From Acidobacteriota bacterium (lineage in GTDB: Bacteria > Acidobacteriota > Terriglobia > UBA7540): a DNA stretch of 64,000 bases. A model generated the notes under the pieces. It saw nothing but the letters and a program-made list of their open reading frames with translations. It was not told the origin of the DNA and did not search any database. How positions within the stretch are numbered: the stretch's first letter is position 1; each line of letters opens with the position of its first letter. Location: assembly GCA_021817045.1 (NCBI GenBank), contig JAKAWG010000010.1, positions 34,211 through 98,210 on the forward strand. Reading direction: 5' to 3'. Shown here piece by piece: positions 27,287 through 36,350 of the stretch. The position numbers were made by a program, and so were the translations under genes.

Positions 27287-28369
27287 ATGATGCTCGGGGC
27301 GAAAGCGGCGGATTCGGTTACGAAATTTGACGAGCGGCTTATGACGCTTGTCGAGGCGATGACCACACAGGCGGCGATCGCGCAAACGCCGAAGGGGTTG
27401 CTGTGGGCGCTGAACAAGGCCAGGCTTTATCGGTACGTGCCGGTGCGGCCTGCCGGACAGCGGCATCCGGTTCCTCTCCTGCTTGTCTTTGCACTGATGA
27501 ACCGGCCTTACATTATGGATCTGCGGCCGGGTCACAGCTTCGTAGAGTTCATGCTCGGCCGCGGCTACGATGTTTACCTGCTCGATTGGGGAGTTCCCGG
27601 CCCGGAAGACAAGAACCTGAAGTTCGATGATTACACTCTCGACTATCTGCCGCGCGCCATCCGGAAAATGAAAGCCGTGAGCGGCGCGGAAGAGTTCAGC
27701 TTGCTGGGCTGGTGCATCGGGGCAATTCTGGTGACGGTCTACGCGGCTTTGCGTCCGGACGCCGGCCTGCGTAACCTGTTGCTGCTGACGGCGCCGCTGG
27801 ACTTCTCGAAACCAGAAAAGATTACGTTCGCACATTGGGTGGGCGAGCGTTACTTCGACGTTAACAAGGTGCTCGCCGCATTTGGCAACATGCCCGGCGA
27901 GATGATCGATTACGGCGCCAAGGCGCTGAAACCTGTGGAGAATTACATCGGAAACTATGTGAAGCTTTGCGACAGCCTGGAAAATCCCAAAGCGGTTGAA
28001 TCCTGGCACGCGATGAACACCTGGGTGACGGACAACATCCCGATGGCCGGCGCTACCTTCCGGCAGTTGATTGTGGATCTCTACCGCAACGACCGCCTCA
28101 TGAAAGGAACCTGGATGATCCGGGGCGAGCGCGTGGATGTGAGCCACATCCGCGCCAATCTGTTCACCCTGATCGCCGAGGCTGATCACATCACGCCTCC
28201 GTGCCAATCCGAAACCATCAACGAACGGGTCGAAAGCAAGGACAAAGAGCTTTTGCGCATTCCCGGCGGCCACATCGGCATTATGGCCGGGAGCGCAGCG
28301 GCAAAGACCACTTGGCCGCGTATCGATCAATGGCTGTCGGCACGCTCGCGGAAACTACCCCGCCGGTGA
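27287..28369 (+). CDS. phaC: Poly(3-hydroxyalkanoate) synthase, class III type
   Basis: A 360-residue alpha/beta hydrolase of class III/IV PhaC length. The lipase-like box is GWCIGA with the catalytic Cys near residue 144. The Asp is in LIAEADHITPP (about 300) and the His in IPGGHIGIMAG (about 328). Conserved family blocks RPYIMDLRPGHSFVEFMLGRGYDVYLLDWG and MNTWVTDNIPMAGATFRQ are present. It polymerises (R)-3-hydroxyacyl-CoA on granules with the small upstream subunit. It starts two bases after that gene, so translation is probably coupled. Confidence 0.94.
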   Translation: MMLGAKAADSVTKFDERLMTLVEAMTTQAAIAQTPKGLLWALNKARLYRYVPVRPAGQRHPVPLLLVFALMNRPYIMDLRPGHSFVEFMLGRGYDVYLLDWGVPGPEDKNLKFDDYTLDYLPRAIRKMKAVSGAEEFSLLGWCIGAILVTVYAALRPDAGLRNLLLLTAPLDFSKPEKITFAHWVGERYFDVNKVLAAFGNMPGEMIDYGAKALKPVENYIGNYVKLCDSLENPKAVESWHAMNTWVTDNIPMAGATFRQLIVDLYRNDRLMKGTWMIRGERVDVSHIRANLFTLIAEADHITPPCQSETINERVESKDKELLRIPGGHIGIMAGSAAAKTTWPRIDQWLSARSRKLPRR

Positions 28370-28451
28370 CGTGAGTGCATTGCCGGGTGTGACGTCGCCG
28401 GGGGTTTCGCCATCGGCGGGGAAACAGCCGAAGCAGTCGCGGAGGGGTGCT

Positions 28452-29267
28452 ATGGAAATCAAAAATGGAGTCGGAGTAGTGACAGGAGCGGCGAGCGGTA
28501 TTGGCCGCGCGGTCGCCAATGAATTAGCCCGCCGGGGTGCCAAGGCGATCGCGTTGGTTGACCGCTCGGAAGCGGTGATAGAGACGGCCGACCAGATCAA
28601 GCACCTTGGCCACACAGAGCTTCAGCCCTTCGTGGGCGACACCACGAGTGCTGAGTTTCGCAAGCATGTTTTCGATAGAGTGTGCGGCCAATACGATGAC
28701 GTGAATTTTTGCGTTCCGGCCGCAGGGATCACGCGCGACGCGCTCGCCGTGAAAATCAACCGCGAGACAGGCGAGCCGGACATCTATCCCTCGGATACGT
28801 TTCGTCTGGTCATCGAAGTCGACCTCGTCGCGCCCGTCTATTGGGCGCTCGAAACCGTAGCGCGGATTGCAAAGTCGCGCAAACGGCGAAATCTGCGGCG
28901 TTGGGAGCCCGAAGAGGGAATGCAGGGAGCGATTGTCCTTGTCAGCTCTGTTTCGAGCAATGGAGTTAAAGGCCAGATCGCCTATGCCGCCGCGAAAGCG
29001 GGCTTGGATGGAGCTGCCGCGACCCTCTCTAAAGAGGCAATCTTTTATGGCGTGCGCTGCGCCGTCATTCACCCCGGGTTTACAGACACACCGATGGTTA
29101 GGGTGCTTGGCGACGAATACATCAGCACTCACATCCTGCCGGATACGCAACTCAGGCGCTTGATCCGGCCGGAAGAAATCGCCGATGCCATCTGCTTCAT
29201 GATTTCGAATTCGGCGGTGAGCGGAGAACTATGGGCCGATGCCGGCTGGCATCCGTCAGCGGCCTAG
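28452..29267 (+). CDS. Short-chain dehydrogenase/reductase
   Basis: A 271-residue SDR from the ATG at 28452, which has GGAGGGG upstream; the 27 residues before it in the track look non-coding. The cofactor site is VTGAASGIGRAVANEL, with Asp after the second strand (LVDRSE) favouring NAD. The catalytic region is LVSSVSSNGVKGQIAYAAAKAGLDG. It follows phaC by about 80 bp and may be a second 3-ketoacyl or 3-hydroxybutyrate dehydrogenase of the PHA cycle. The substrate is not readable. Confidence 0.82.
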   Translation: MEIKNGVGVVTGAASGIGRAVANELARRGAKAIALVDRSEAVIETADQIKHLGHTELQPFVGDTTSAEFRKHVFDRVCGQYDDVNFCVPAAGITRDALAVKINRETGEPDIYPSDTFRLVIEVDLVAPVYWALETVARIAKSRKRRNLRRWEPEEGMQGAIVLVSSVSSNGVKGQIAYAAAKAGLDGAAATLSKEAIFYGVRCAVIHPGFTDTPMVRVLGDEYISTHILPDTQLRRLIRPEEIADAICFMISNSAVSGELWADAGWHPSAA

Positions 29268-29355
29268 CGCGCAACGAAAGGTTTGAATTCGGCCACGCTT
29301 CATCTCGAACAGTTTGTCGAAAAATCCTTGGAAAGTGTCATTTTGAGGCGTGAGG

Positions 29356-31290
29356 CTAGAAGTCTGTCAGGCCGCCTGGCGGAAGTGACATGCGCAGGGC
29401 GTTCAACACTGCCAAGAGGTCGATGATCTCCTGCGCCACGGCGCCGGAAACCGGAGGGAGGAAACCGGCGGCTGCGAAGAACATTCCCAAAATGCTGAGC
29501 GCCATACCGCCCACGGCGCTCTCGAGCGCAATGCCACGCATTCTGCGCCCGATGTGCATGAGCTCGTCAACTTTATTCAGCGACTGTTCCATAATGACCA
29601 CGTCCGCAGCCTCGGCGGTCACGTCGCTGTTGGTGCCGAAAGCAACGCCAACCGTGGCGGCGAGCAAGGCAGGCGCGTCATTAATCCCGTCGCCGACAAA
29701 GAGCGTCTCTGCGTGTTGTCTCGCCTCGCGCACCATGGCAACTTTTTCTTCCGGGCTCGTCCCCGCGTGAATTTCGCTGATCCCGACTGATTCGGCGAGA
29801 TAACGCACTTCCGACTCGCGGTCGCCGGAGAGCAGCATCACCCGGGTCACCTGATGTCGAGGGTGCAGATGGCGGATAAACTGATGGCTTTCGCGGCGTG
29901 GTGTATCACGGAAGCGGAACAAGCCTGCATAGGCGCCATCGATGAAAACCAAGCACTCCAGGCCACCGGCCGGGGGAGGCAGCTCATCAGGCGCGCGGAC
30001 CGCTCTGCCGCGGCCGGTGATGTGAACGAGATGACCCTCAACGGTGCCCTGCAGGCCCTCGCCGGGCTTCTCGCTGACCTTGTCCACGCGTTGAAGGGGA
30101 AGTCCATCGTTCTTTGCGGCCTTCAGAATCGCGCCCGCCAGGGGATGCTTGGAGTAGCGTTCCAAGCTCGCCGCCGCCCCCAAGACCTGCTCTCGACTAA
30201 ACCCAGAAGGACACAGCACTTCGGTCAACGTCGGGTTTCCGTAAGTCAGCGTGCCCGTTTTGTCAAAGATGAGAGTCGTACAGGAGTCGATTTGTTCGAG
30301 AGCGGCAGGATTCTTAATCACAATCCCGCGACGCGCCGATAGCGAAATGGCCCCAATCACTACCACGGGAATCGCGATGAGCAAGGGACACGGCGTCGCG
30401 ACCACCAGGACCGCGAGGAACCGGTGGGAACTTCCGCTGAGCAAGCCGCTGAGCCCGGCCAGGGCGACCGCGGCCGGGGTATACCAGGCGCCAAGCCGGT
30501 CACCAATTCGTCGTAGACGCGGTCGGCTGATCTCCGAACGCTCCACCACCTTCATGATCTTTGCGTAGCGGGAATCGACCGGTAGCTTTGTGGCTGTGAT
30601 CGTGAGCGCGGTATCCTCATTAACCGCTCCGGATATGACTTGCGAGCCGGGAGCTTTGGACATCTCGAACGGCTCGCCGGTCAAGTACGATTCATCCATG
30701 GCTCCGTGGCCCTCGGCGACAACGCCATCCACAGGACAAATTTCGTGCGGAAAGACAACGAGCGACTCGCCGATGGCAATTTCGTCGAGCCCAATATCGG
30801 TTACCCCGCGTTCGTCCTTTCGGTGCGCGATTTGCGGCATCCGTTTCGCCAGCGCTTCGAGCACCGACGACGCGCGGCGCGTGGCATAGTGTTCGAGCGC
30901 TGTGCCTCCCGAAAGCATCAGCACCACGATCACGCCCACAAGATATTGTCCCAGCAAGGCCGCAGTAAGAATGGAGATACCCGCCAGAAGATCCGATCCA
31001 AACTCGCGCCGCCAAACCTTCGTGGATAAATCCCAAAGCAGCGGCACGCCGCCGGCGGCCAGCGCGACGTAAAGGGGAATCTGCCAGGCGAGGAATGGGA
31101 ATTTGAAGACGTATCGGAACAAGAGGTGAAGGAAAATCGCAGCGGCGGAAAGAATCGCGATATAGCTTTCCTTGCGAGAGCGCGGCGGCTGCTTCCGCGG
31201 CCCCGGTCGGTTACCGCTTGCCTGGGCGCCCGTGTTGCCGGATCGGTCCGTCGCCTCGTTCCGTGTTAAGACTTCGGGATGAAATGACAT
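29356..31290 (-). CDS. P1B-type heavy-metal translocating ATPase
   Basis: A 644-residue P-type ATPase: actuator loop MDESYLTGEP, membrane ion-site motif ATPCPLLIAIP, phosphorylation site FDKTGTLTYGNP, the SxxHP-like KHPLAGAIL and hinge VGDGINDAPALLAA. The TPC motif in place of CPC, and the absence of an N-terminal metal-binding domain, set it apart from ordinary copper exporters. The N-terminal 40 residues are basic and Pro/Arg-rich. It exports or imports a transition metal across the inner membrane, and the ion cannot be stated. It is convergent with the PHA operon. Confidence 0.9.
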   Translation of the reverse strand: MSFHPEVLTRNEATDRSGNTGAQASGNRPGPRKQPPRSRKESYIAILSAAAIFLHLLFRYVFKFPFLAWQIPLYVALAAGGVPLLWDLSTKVWRREFGSDLLAGISILTAALLGQYLVGVIVVLMLSGGTALEHYATRRASSVLEALAKRMPQIAHRKDERGVTDIGLDEIAIGESLVVFPHEICPVDGVVAEGHGAMDESYLTGEPFEMSKAPGSQVISGAVNEDTALTITATKLPVDSRYAKIMKVVERSEISRPRLRRIGDRLGAWYTPAAVALAGLSGLLSGSSHRFLAVLVVATPCPLLIAIPVVVIGAISLSARRGIVIKNPAALEQIDSCTTLIFDKTGTLTYGNPTLTEVLCPSGFSREQVLGAAASLERYSKHPLAGAILKAAKNDGLPLQRVDKVSEKPGEGLQGTVEGHLVHITGRGRAVRAPDELPPPAGGLECLVFIDGAYAGLFRFRDTPRRESHQFIRHLHPRHQVTRVMLLSGDRESEVRYLAESVGISEIHAGTSPEEKVAMVREARQHAETLFVGDGINDAPALLAATVGVAFGTNSDVTAEAADVVIMEQSLNKVDELMHIGRRMRGIALESAVGGMALSILGMFFAAAGFLPPVSGAVAQEIIDLLAVLNALRMSLPPGGLTDF

Positions 31291-31687
31291 TTTCGTACTA
31301 CTGGGAAATCAGCACACTTCGCCGCTTTCTTTTCTTACCCTTTTTCTCGACTTCGGTGCTGTAACGCGGATCACATGGCCGAGCAAGGCGGAGGTCTTAC
31401 CGCGGTTTTCATATCATGGTGGCAAGGTTTTCTGTAGCGGCGCTCGGAGCCTGCCCTGACGCAGGAAGGGAGCGCCGAACTACCGGCGGCGAGACGCCGC
31501 TACAGCAATGGAAGTCACTTTAACTATGAGGTCTGTGCAAAACGATTGGTGGTGCTCAAAGCGGGAAGCACAAAATGCACGAATCGGTCCGAGAAGCAAC
31601 CGCTGGCCAAAGGCAATTCGGCACCATCTTGGACGTCGGAGAGAGCGGAAGGCTGAAGCCATGCCCTGATACGCGGCCAAACCAGAG
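31291..31687. other. Intergenic region upstream of the P-type ATPase
   Basis: A 397-bp region holding the palindromic repeat listed next and the ATPase upstream sequence. ORFs at 31480 and 31575 have no ribosome binding site or motif and are not called. Confidence 0.5.
31432..31505. repeat. TGTAGCGGCG-type palindromic intergenic repeat
   Basis: CTGTAGCGGCG (31432-31442) is perfectly inverted as CGCCGCTACAG (31495-31505). The middle holds CCTGCCCTGACGCAGG, which can form a second hairpin. Similar GTAGAGGCGG / CGCCGCTAC pieces occur near 37930 and 58660. Confidence 0.6.
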
Positions 31688-31927
31688 TTATCTTCGCGGG
31701 CCTGGACGAGGTCCATTGGTTTCGACTTTTGGCGCAGGCCTGTACATTTCGACCGTTCGCAGATGGATAACCTCGCCTGTCTCGGGATTCATCTCCGGCA
31801 AGATCTCATAAGACTCCAGGCGTACCCTGTAACCGCTATCTTCCAATTCAAGCACGCGCCGCTGAAAGACCTCGGGATCCCATTCCCGGACGACGACGAT
31901 CTCCGGTTCGTCCATTTCTTTTTCCAT
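31688..31927 (-). CDS. Small conserved-looking hypothetical protein
   Basis: A 79-residue acidic protein (EPEIVVVREWDPEVFQRRVLELEDSGYRVRLESYEILPEMNPETGEVIHLRTVEMYRP) with a regular alternation of predicted strands and a helix, suggesting a small alpha/beta fold. The ribosome binding site is weak, and the start may be the ATG at 31927 or the preceding GTG. No family is recognised. It lies downstream, on the same strand, of the ABC exporter genes. Confidence 0.5.
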   Translation of the reverse strand: MEKEMDEPEIVVVREWDPEVFQRRVLELEDSGYRVRLESYEILPEMNPETGEVIHLRTVEMYRPAPKVETNGPRPGPRR

Positions 31928-32078
31928 CACGCGGGCAACCTTGGTCTCCGGAAATCAAAATAGGACCCGGCGTCACTCATTGTACTTTACAGAACACGGC
32001 ACGACCAAGTCCAGCGGTGCGTTGAAGAAGCCAGGCAGAGTCTCGCCCGCTGGGGACCAGCAACCGTTGTCCAACATC

Positions 32079-32825
32079 TTAGAGTTGAATCCTGGAAAAC
32101 AGGTAGCTGCCAATTGCCAGTAAAATCGCCGTAAGGATCCCAAGCACGGCGAAATCGGTTCCCAAGCCGAAGTGAAAACCGTGGCTCAATGCGCCGCGGA
32201 TTCCGTCGACGCCGTAAGTCACCGGATTCACCCGCAGCACGGCCCGCAGAAACTTCGGTAATCCTCGCATCGGGAACAAAGCGTCGGAAAAGAAAAAGAG
32301 CGGCAGCACGATGAAATTCATGATGAGCTGGAAACCTTGCATGTCTTCAAGCACCGAAGCGATGGAGGTGCCGATCGCCGTGAACAGCACTGCGATCAGA
32401 AACATGAATGCCAGCGCCACCGGCACCAGCCTAACCCGCTCTACTCGGAATCCCGCTACGACGCACACGACGAAAATAAACGCACCCTGTAGCAGCGCCA
32501 CCGTCGCCCCGCCCAGTGTCCGGCCCAGAACGATTTGCAGCCTCGAGACGGGAGCAACCAGCGTTTCCTTCAGGAAGCCGAACTGGCGGTCCCAGATGAT
32601 TTCGATTCCCGTGAACACCGCGGTGAACAGGATGGCCATGGCAATGATTCCCGGCGCCAAAAACTGGATGTAGCTGCCGCCGCCGGCTTTGGCGAAGATG
32701 GGGCCGAAACCGAAGCCCAGCGCGAGCAGAAATAGCACCGGCTGGCCCAGCGAGCCGACGATGCGCGACCGGGAGCGGAGGTAGCGTTTCAGTTGCCTCA
32801 GCCAGAGAATATAGATCGCGCTCAT
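32079..32825 (-). CDS. ABC-2 type transporter permease (DrrB-like)
   Basis: A 248-residue membrane protein from the ATG at 32825, preceded by GGAGGGGGAG and overlapping the ATPase stop (ATGA). It has about six helices, the N-terminal LWLRQLKRYLRSRSRIVGSLGQPVLFLLALGFGFG, and the ABC-2 signature region LVAPVSRLQIVLGRTLGGATVALLQG followed by RVNPVTYGVDGIRG. It forms an exporter with the upstream ATPase for a hydrophobic compound, drug or lipid-linked substrate. The substrate is unknown. Confidence 0.9.
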   Translation of the reverse strand: MSAIYILWLRQLKRYLRSRSRIVGSLGQPVLFLLALGFGFGPIFAKAGGGSYIQFLAPGIIAMAILFTAVFTGIEIIWDRQFGFLKETLVAPVSRLQIVLGRTLGGATVALLQGAFIFVVCVVAGFRVERVRLVPVALAFMFLIAVLFTAIGTSIASVLEDMQGFQLIMNFIVLPLFFFSDALFPMRGLPKFLRAVLRVNPVTYGVDGIRGALSHGFHFGLGTDFAVLGILTAILLAIGSYLFSRIQL

Positions 32826-33622
32826 CGTCTCCCCCTCCATACCCGTCCCATCATTCTCAACTGATCGACCGAAGACGCCTCTTCCTCGCGAATGGTATGT
32901 CCAGTGACCGCGATGAAAGCGTCTTCGAGAGTGGCGCTGCCGGTTTTTCGCTTCAATTCCGCGGTCGGGTCTTGCGCCACGATTTTCCCGTGATCGATCA
33001 CGGCGACCAGATCGGCAACCCGGTCTGCTTCCTCCATGTAGTGCGTGGTGAAGAAAACGGTTACTCCTTTTTCCTTGGCGAGGCTTTGAATGAAACTCCA
33101 GATATGGTTGCGCGTCTGGGGATCGAGGCCGAGGGTTGGCTCATCGAGAAAGAGGATTTTCGGCTGATGCAGCAGGCCGCGGGCGAGCTCCAACCTCCGC
33201 TTCATGCCGCCGGAAAATTGTTTCACCTGGTCATTGCGCCGGTCGGCGAGCTCGACGAAAGCGAGCAGCGCACCAATCTTCCCCTTCCTCTCGGCGGGCG
33301 CAACCCCGTAGAGCACGGCGTGCAATTCCATGTTTTCAAATGCGGTGAGTTCGTCGTCCAGGCTCGGGTCTTGGAAAACGATTCCAAACGATCGCCGCAC
33401 CCGCTGCTGATCGCGAGTGGGATCGTAGCCGTCCACCCGGATCGTGCCGCTGGTGGGGCGCAAAACGGTGGTCAGCATTTTGATCGTGGTGGTTTTTCCG
33501 GCGCCGTTCGGACCCAGAAAGCCAAAAATGGAACCTTCCGGCACGCGGAAGGAGACGTGGTCAACGGCGCAAAAAGCGCCGAAGTTTTTTACCAGGTCGT
33601 TTACTTCGATGATCGCACTCAT
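32822..33622 (-). CDS. ABC transporter ATP-binding protein (DrrA-like)
   Basis: A 266-residue ABC ATPase: Walker A GPNGAGKTT, Q-loop GIVFQDPSLDDELT, signature FSGGMKRRLELARGLL, Walker B ILFLDEPTLGLD and switch His FTTHYMEE. The daunorubicin-type C-terminal extension is present (IVAQDPTAELKRKTGSATLEDAFIAVTG). It energises the exporter whose permease gene overlaps its stop codon. Confidence 0.94.
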   Translation of the reverse strand: MSAIIEVNDLVKNFGAFCAVDHVSFRVPEGSIFGFLGPNGAGKTTTIKMLTTVLRPTSGTIRVDGYDPTRDQQRVRRSFGIVFQDPSLDDELTAFENMELHAVLYGVAPAERKGKIGALLAFVELADRRNDQVKQFSGGMKRRLELARGLLHQPKILFLDEPTLGLDPQTRNHIWSFIQSLAKEKGVTVFFTTHYMEEADRVADLVAVIDHGKIVAQDPTAELKRKTGSATLEDAFIAVTGHTIREEEASSVDQLRMMGRVWRGRR

Positions 33623-34159
33623 TGTTTCCTAGATTCCTCGCCTTTTCCGGCTGCATTGCCGGTAGCAGCAAAAACGCCGCTCGTGCTTCGCCACCTGCGG
33701 ACTCAAAGTCGTTCTTCCGCGGGCCGGTCGGTCCAGCCTGTGGCTGATGAGAGAATTCTAATGTTGTTGATTCTAAAGGGTTGGTAGGCTTCGTTCCGAA
33801 ACTTTTTTGGCTCGCGCCTCTCCTTCTCTTCACCTCTCGATCTTCCGCGTCACAATCACCGAGAGGATTCTATCAGACTGCGATGAGACAGTTGCGACAG
33901 TTGATACGGATGAGACAGTTTTTCTCTCTAAAAGCCGCACACCCGGAAACGCACGGGACGCGCTACCCTGCTCCCGACTCCATCGCTTCCCGCAGGAGCC
34001 GATATGGCATGGCGGCCCTCGGTTACATTCGGAGCGAAGGTTATGTGGTGAGAATGCCAGGCGTCCGCGAACTAAGAGTGGAGGTATTCGTTCCCGGAGA
34101 ATGATAGAATTTACGTTACTCCGGGCGCTTGCGACCCTGGTGCAGGATAGGGCTTGGTG
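33623..34159. other. Intergenic region upstream of the methyltransferase/nuclease module
   Basis: A 537-bp region. Short tandem 9-bp units lie at 33887-33922: GACAGTT occurs at 33887, 33896 and 33914. An ORF from ATG 33883 to 34104 (73 residues, ending in GYIRSEGYVVRMPGVRELRVEVFVPGE) could be a small gene, but it has no clear ribosome binding site. The 317-residue minus-strand ORF here is an antisense shadow of the methyltransferase. Confidence 0.45.
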
Positions 34160-36343
34160 ATGATTGAAAGGGATTTCGATGTCTCCTTTGTTGCTGATCT
34201 CGCCTTGAGAGAGAAGCAGATTCAGCAGAACTACCGACCGGTTATCGCGGTCCACAAGTGGTTCGCTCGCCGTCCTGGAACACTCTTTAGAGCCCTTCTT
34301 CTCTCTGAGTTTGGCTCGCGCCCTCTGCGCGAGGCTTTCTATGAGGCCAACGACCTGAGGGGAAAACGGGTGGCGGATCCTTTTATGGGAGGCGGAACGC
34401 CGCTTCTTGAGGCAAACCGTATCGGCTGTGACGTCATCGGCTGCGACATCAATCCAATGGCATGCTGGATCGTTCGGGAAGAAATTGACCACATTGATCT
34501 TAGAGAATACCGAGCGTCGGCAAAGAGAATCCGGACACAGCTTGAGACGAGCATTGGTGACCTCTACAGAAGTACTTGCCTTTGCTGTGGTTCTCCGAAG
34601 GCACATGTTAAGTACTTTCTTTGGGTCAAGACGCAGCCATGCCCGAACTGCTATGCGAGCGTTGACCTTTTTCCTGGATATCTTGTTGCACAAAACCGGC
34701 GGCATCCCAAGAATGTCCTCGTTTGCGCGAGGTGTGGTGAACTCTGCGAATGCCAAGACCAGTTCAATCCGGGTAAATGTCAATTTTGTGGGGCGTGTTT
34801 AGTGCTTCGGGGACCAGCCAGCAGAAACTCGTGCCGATGTCCTCATTGCGGCGAGGTCATCAAGTATCCGAATCCAGGTCTCGGCGCACCTCGACACCGA
34901 CTGTTCGCTATCGAGTATCACTGTCCTGATTGTAAGGGCAGACACAAAGGCAGGTTCTTCAAGAGGCCAGACGAACGGGACCTTACAAAACTGTCTGAAG
35001 CTGAGGCACTGAGGAGCGGAATTACCGCCGAGTTTATTCCCTCAGATACGATTCCTGACGGGGACGAGACCGACAGACTCCACCGATGGGGATACACCTA
35101 TTACCAGCAAATGTTTAACGCACGGCAACTGGTCGGCCTAGAGTTCATCTGCCAAATTATCAGCCGCGAGCCGTGTGAGCGTGTCCAGCACGCTCTTGCC
35201 ACAAACCTGTCAGATTTGCTTCGTTACCAGAATATGCTTTGCCGCTATGACACCATGGCTTTGAAATCGCTAGACATATTTTCTGTCCATGGGTTTCCGG
35301 TGAGCCTGGTGCAATGCGAATCGAACATTTTAGGAATCCCTAATGGGCCGAAGGACGCTAGTATCGGAAGCGGAGGATGGTCAAACATTTCGGAGAAATA
35401 TGTTAAAGCGAAGGCGTATTGTGATCATCCGTTCGAGGTTCGCCACAGCGGCTCAAGGAAGTTGAGGGTTTTTATCAATGGTGAGTGGATCGGTGAATCA
35501 AGGAATGACTCGCTTGGGCGGGAATCTAGAGATGTGGACCTCAGGTGCGCAGACGCTGCTTCCGTTGCGATGACTCCAAATAGCTTGGATGTGGTATTGA
35601 CTGACCCCCCTTACTTTGGAAACGTTCAATATGCCGAGCTAATCGATTTTTGCTACGTCTGGTTGCGCCGTCTCGCAAGACGTAGCGAGCCGCTTTTCAC
35701 TCAGGCTTCCACGAGAAACTGCTGTGAGCTGACGGGGAATGAAAACATGAAGCGAGATCTTGCAAGCTTTACGGATGGACTTTCGAGAGCTTTTCAAAAA
35801 ATGTCCGAAGGCCTGAAGGCAGGGGCACCGCTGATTTTCACATATCACCACAACCTGCTCGAAGCTTATTACCCCATTGCCGTGGCAATCCTCGATTCTG
35901 GGCTGACCTGCTCAGCCTCGATACCGTGCCCTGCAGAAATGGGAGCCTCGATTCACATCAACGGAACAGAATCGTCCATAATTGACACTGTTTTCGTGTG
36001 CAGGAAAACTGGTACCACACGCCGCGAACTTATCGTGACCAGCGTTGAGGAGACTGCGGGTCTAGTACGGAAGGATTTGGTGAGGCTAACGGTTGGGGGA
36101 GTGAAACCGACGCGTGGCGATGTGCGCTGCATTGCCCGTGGGCATTTGATACGCCTCGCGATTTGGCACCTGCGGAAAGAGTGGGATTGCCGACTATCTA
36201 CTCGGTCAAGGCTAGCGGCCGTCGAACGATATGTCAACCAGCATGGAGGGTCGGCCGCCATCGAGAAATTCCTGGTCGGCATTCCAGAGAAGGCCAGAAA
36301 TCTCACGCACAACGTGCCAATGCCACTAGACCATTCAGCTTAA
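34160..36343 (+). CDS. Zinc-ribbon-containing DNA methyltransferase (COG1743/DUF1156-like)
   Basis: A 727-residue protein with an N-terminal signature of this group (NYRPVIAVHKWFARRPGTLFRALLL), AdoMet motif I near residue 75 (VADPFMGGGTPLLEANRIGCDVIGCDINPMA) and the catalytic motif DPPY near residue 482 (VVLTDPPYFGNVQYAEL), typical of amino-methyltransferases. Between them lies a long insert with six or more cysteine knuckles (CLCC, CPNC, CARC, CQFC, CPHC, CPDC), probably zinc-binding. The ATG at 34160 is preferred over the TTG in the track. It ends seven bases before a PD-(D/E)XK nuclease gene, so it is probably the modification enzyme of a restriction system. Base composition is visibly more AT-rich than its neighbours, suggesting transfer. 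Confidence 0.85.
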   Translation: MIERDFDVSFVADLALREKQIQQNYRPVIAVHKWFARRPGTLFRALLLSEFGSRPLREAFYEANDLRGKRVADPFMGGGTPLLEANRIGCDVIGCDINPMACWIVREEIDHIDLREYRASAKRIRTQLETSIGDLYRSTCLCCGSPKAHVKYFLWVKTQPCPNCYASVDLFPGYLVAQNRRHPKNVLVCARCGELCECQDQFNPGKCQFCGACLVLRGPASRNSCRCPHCGEVIKYPNPGLGAPRHRLFAIEYHCPDCKGRHKGRFFKRPDERDLTKLSEAEALRSGITAEFIPSDTIPDGDETDRLHRWGYTYYQQMFNARQLVGLEFICQIISREPCERVQHALATNLSDLLRYQNMLCRYDTMALKSLDIFSVHGFPVSLVQCESNILGIPNGPKDASIGSGGWSNISEKYVKAKAYCDHPFEVRHSGSRKLRVFINGEWIGESRNDSLGRESRDVDLRCADAASVAMTPNSLDVVLTDPPYFGNVQYAELIDFCYVWLRRLARRSEPLFTQASTRNCCELTGNENMKRDLASFTDGLSRAFQKMSEGLKAGAPLIFTYHHNLLEAYYPIAVAILDSGLTCSASIPCPAEMGASIHINGTESSIIDTVFVCRKTGTTRRELIVTSVEETAGLVRKDLVRLTVGGVKPTRGDVRCIARGHLIRLAIWHLRKEWDCRLSTRSRLAAVERYVNQHGGSAAIEKFLVGIPEKARNLTHNVPMPLDHSA

Positions 36344-36350
36344 TCCATCA

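Noticed and set aside
27053-28330. 425-residue minus-strand ORF
   Set aside because: Antisense shadow of phaC and the PhaE-like gene.
33883-34104. 73-residue ORF before the methyltransferase
   Set aside because: The C-terminal half looks protein-like, but there is no ribosome binding site and no known motif; kept only as a remark.
33830-34783. 317-residue minus-strand ORF
   Set aside because: Overlaps the start of the methyltransferase, whose motif I is on the plus strand.
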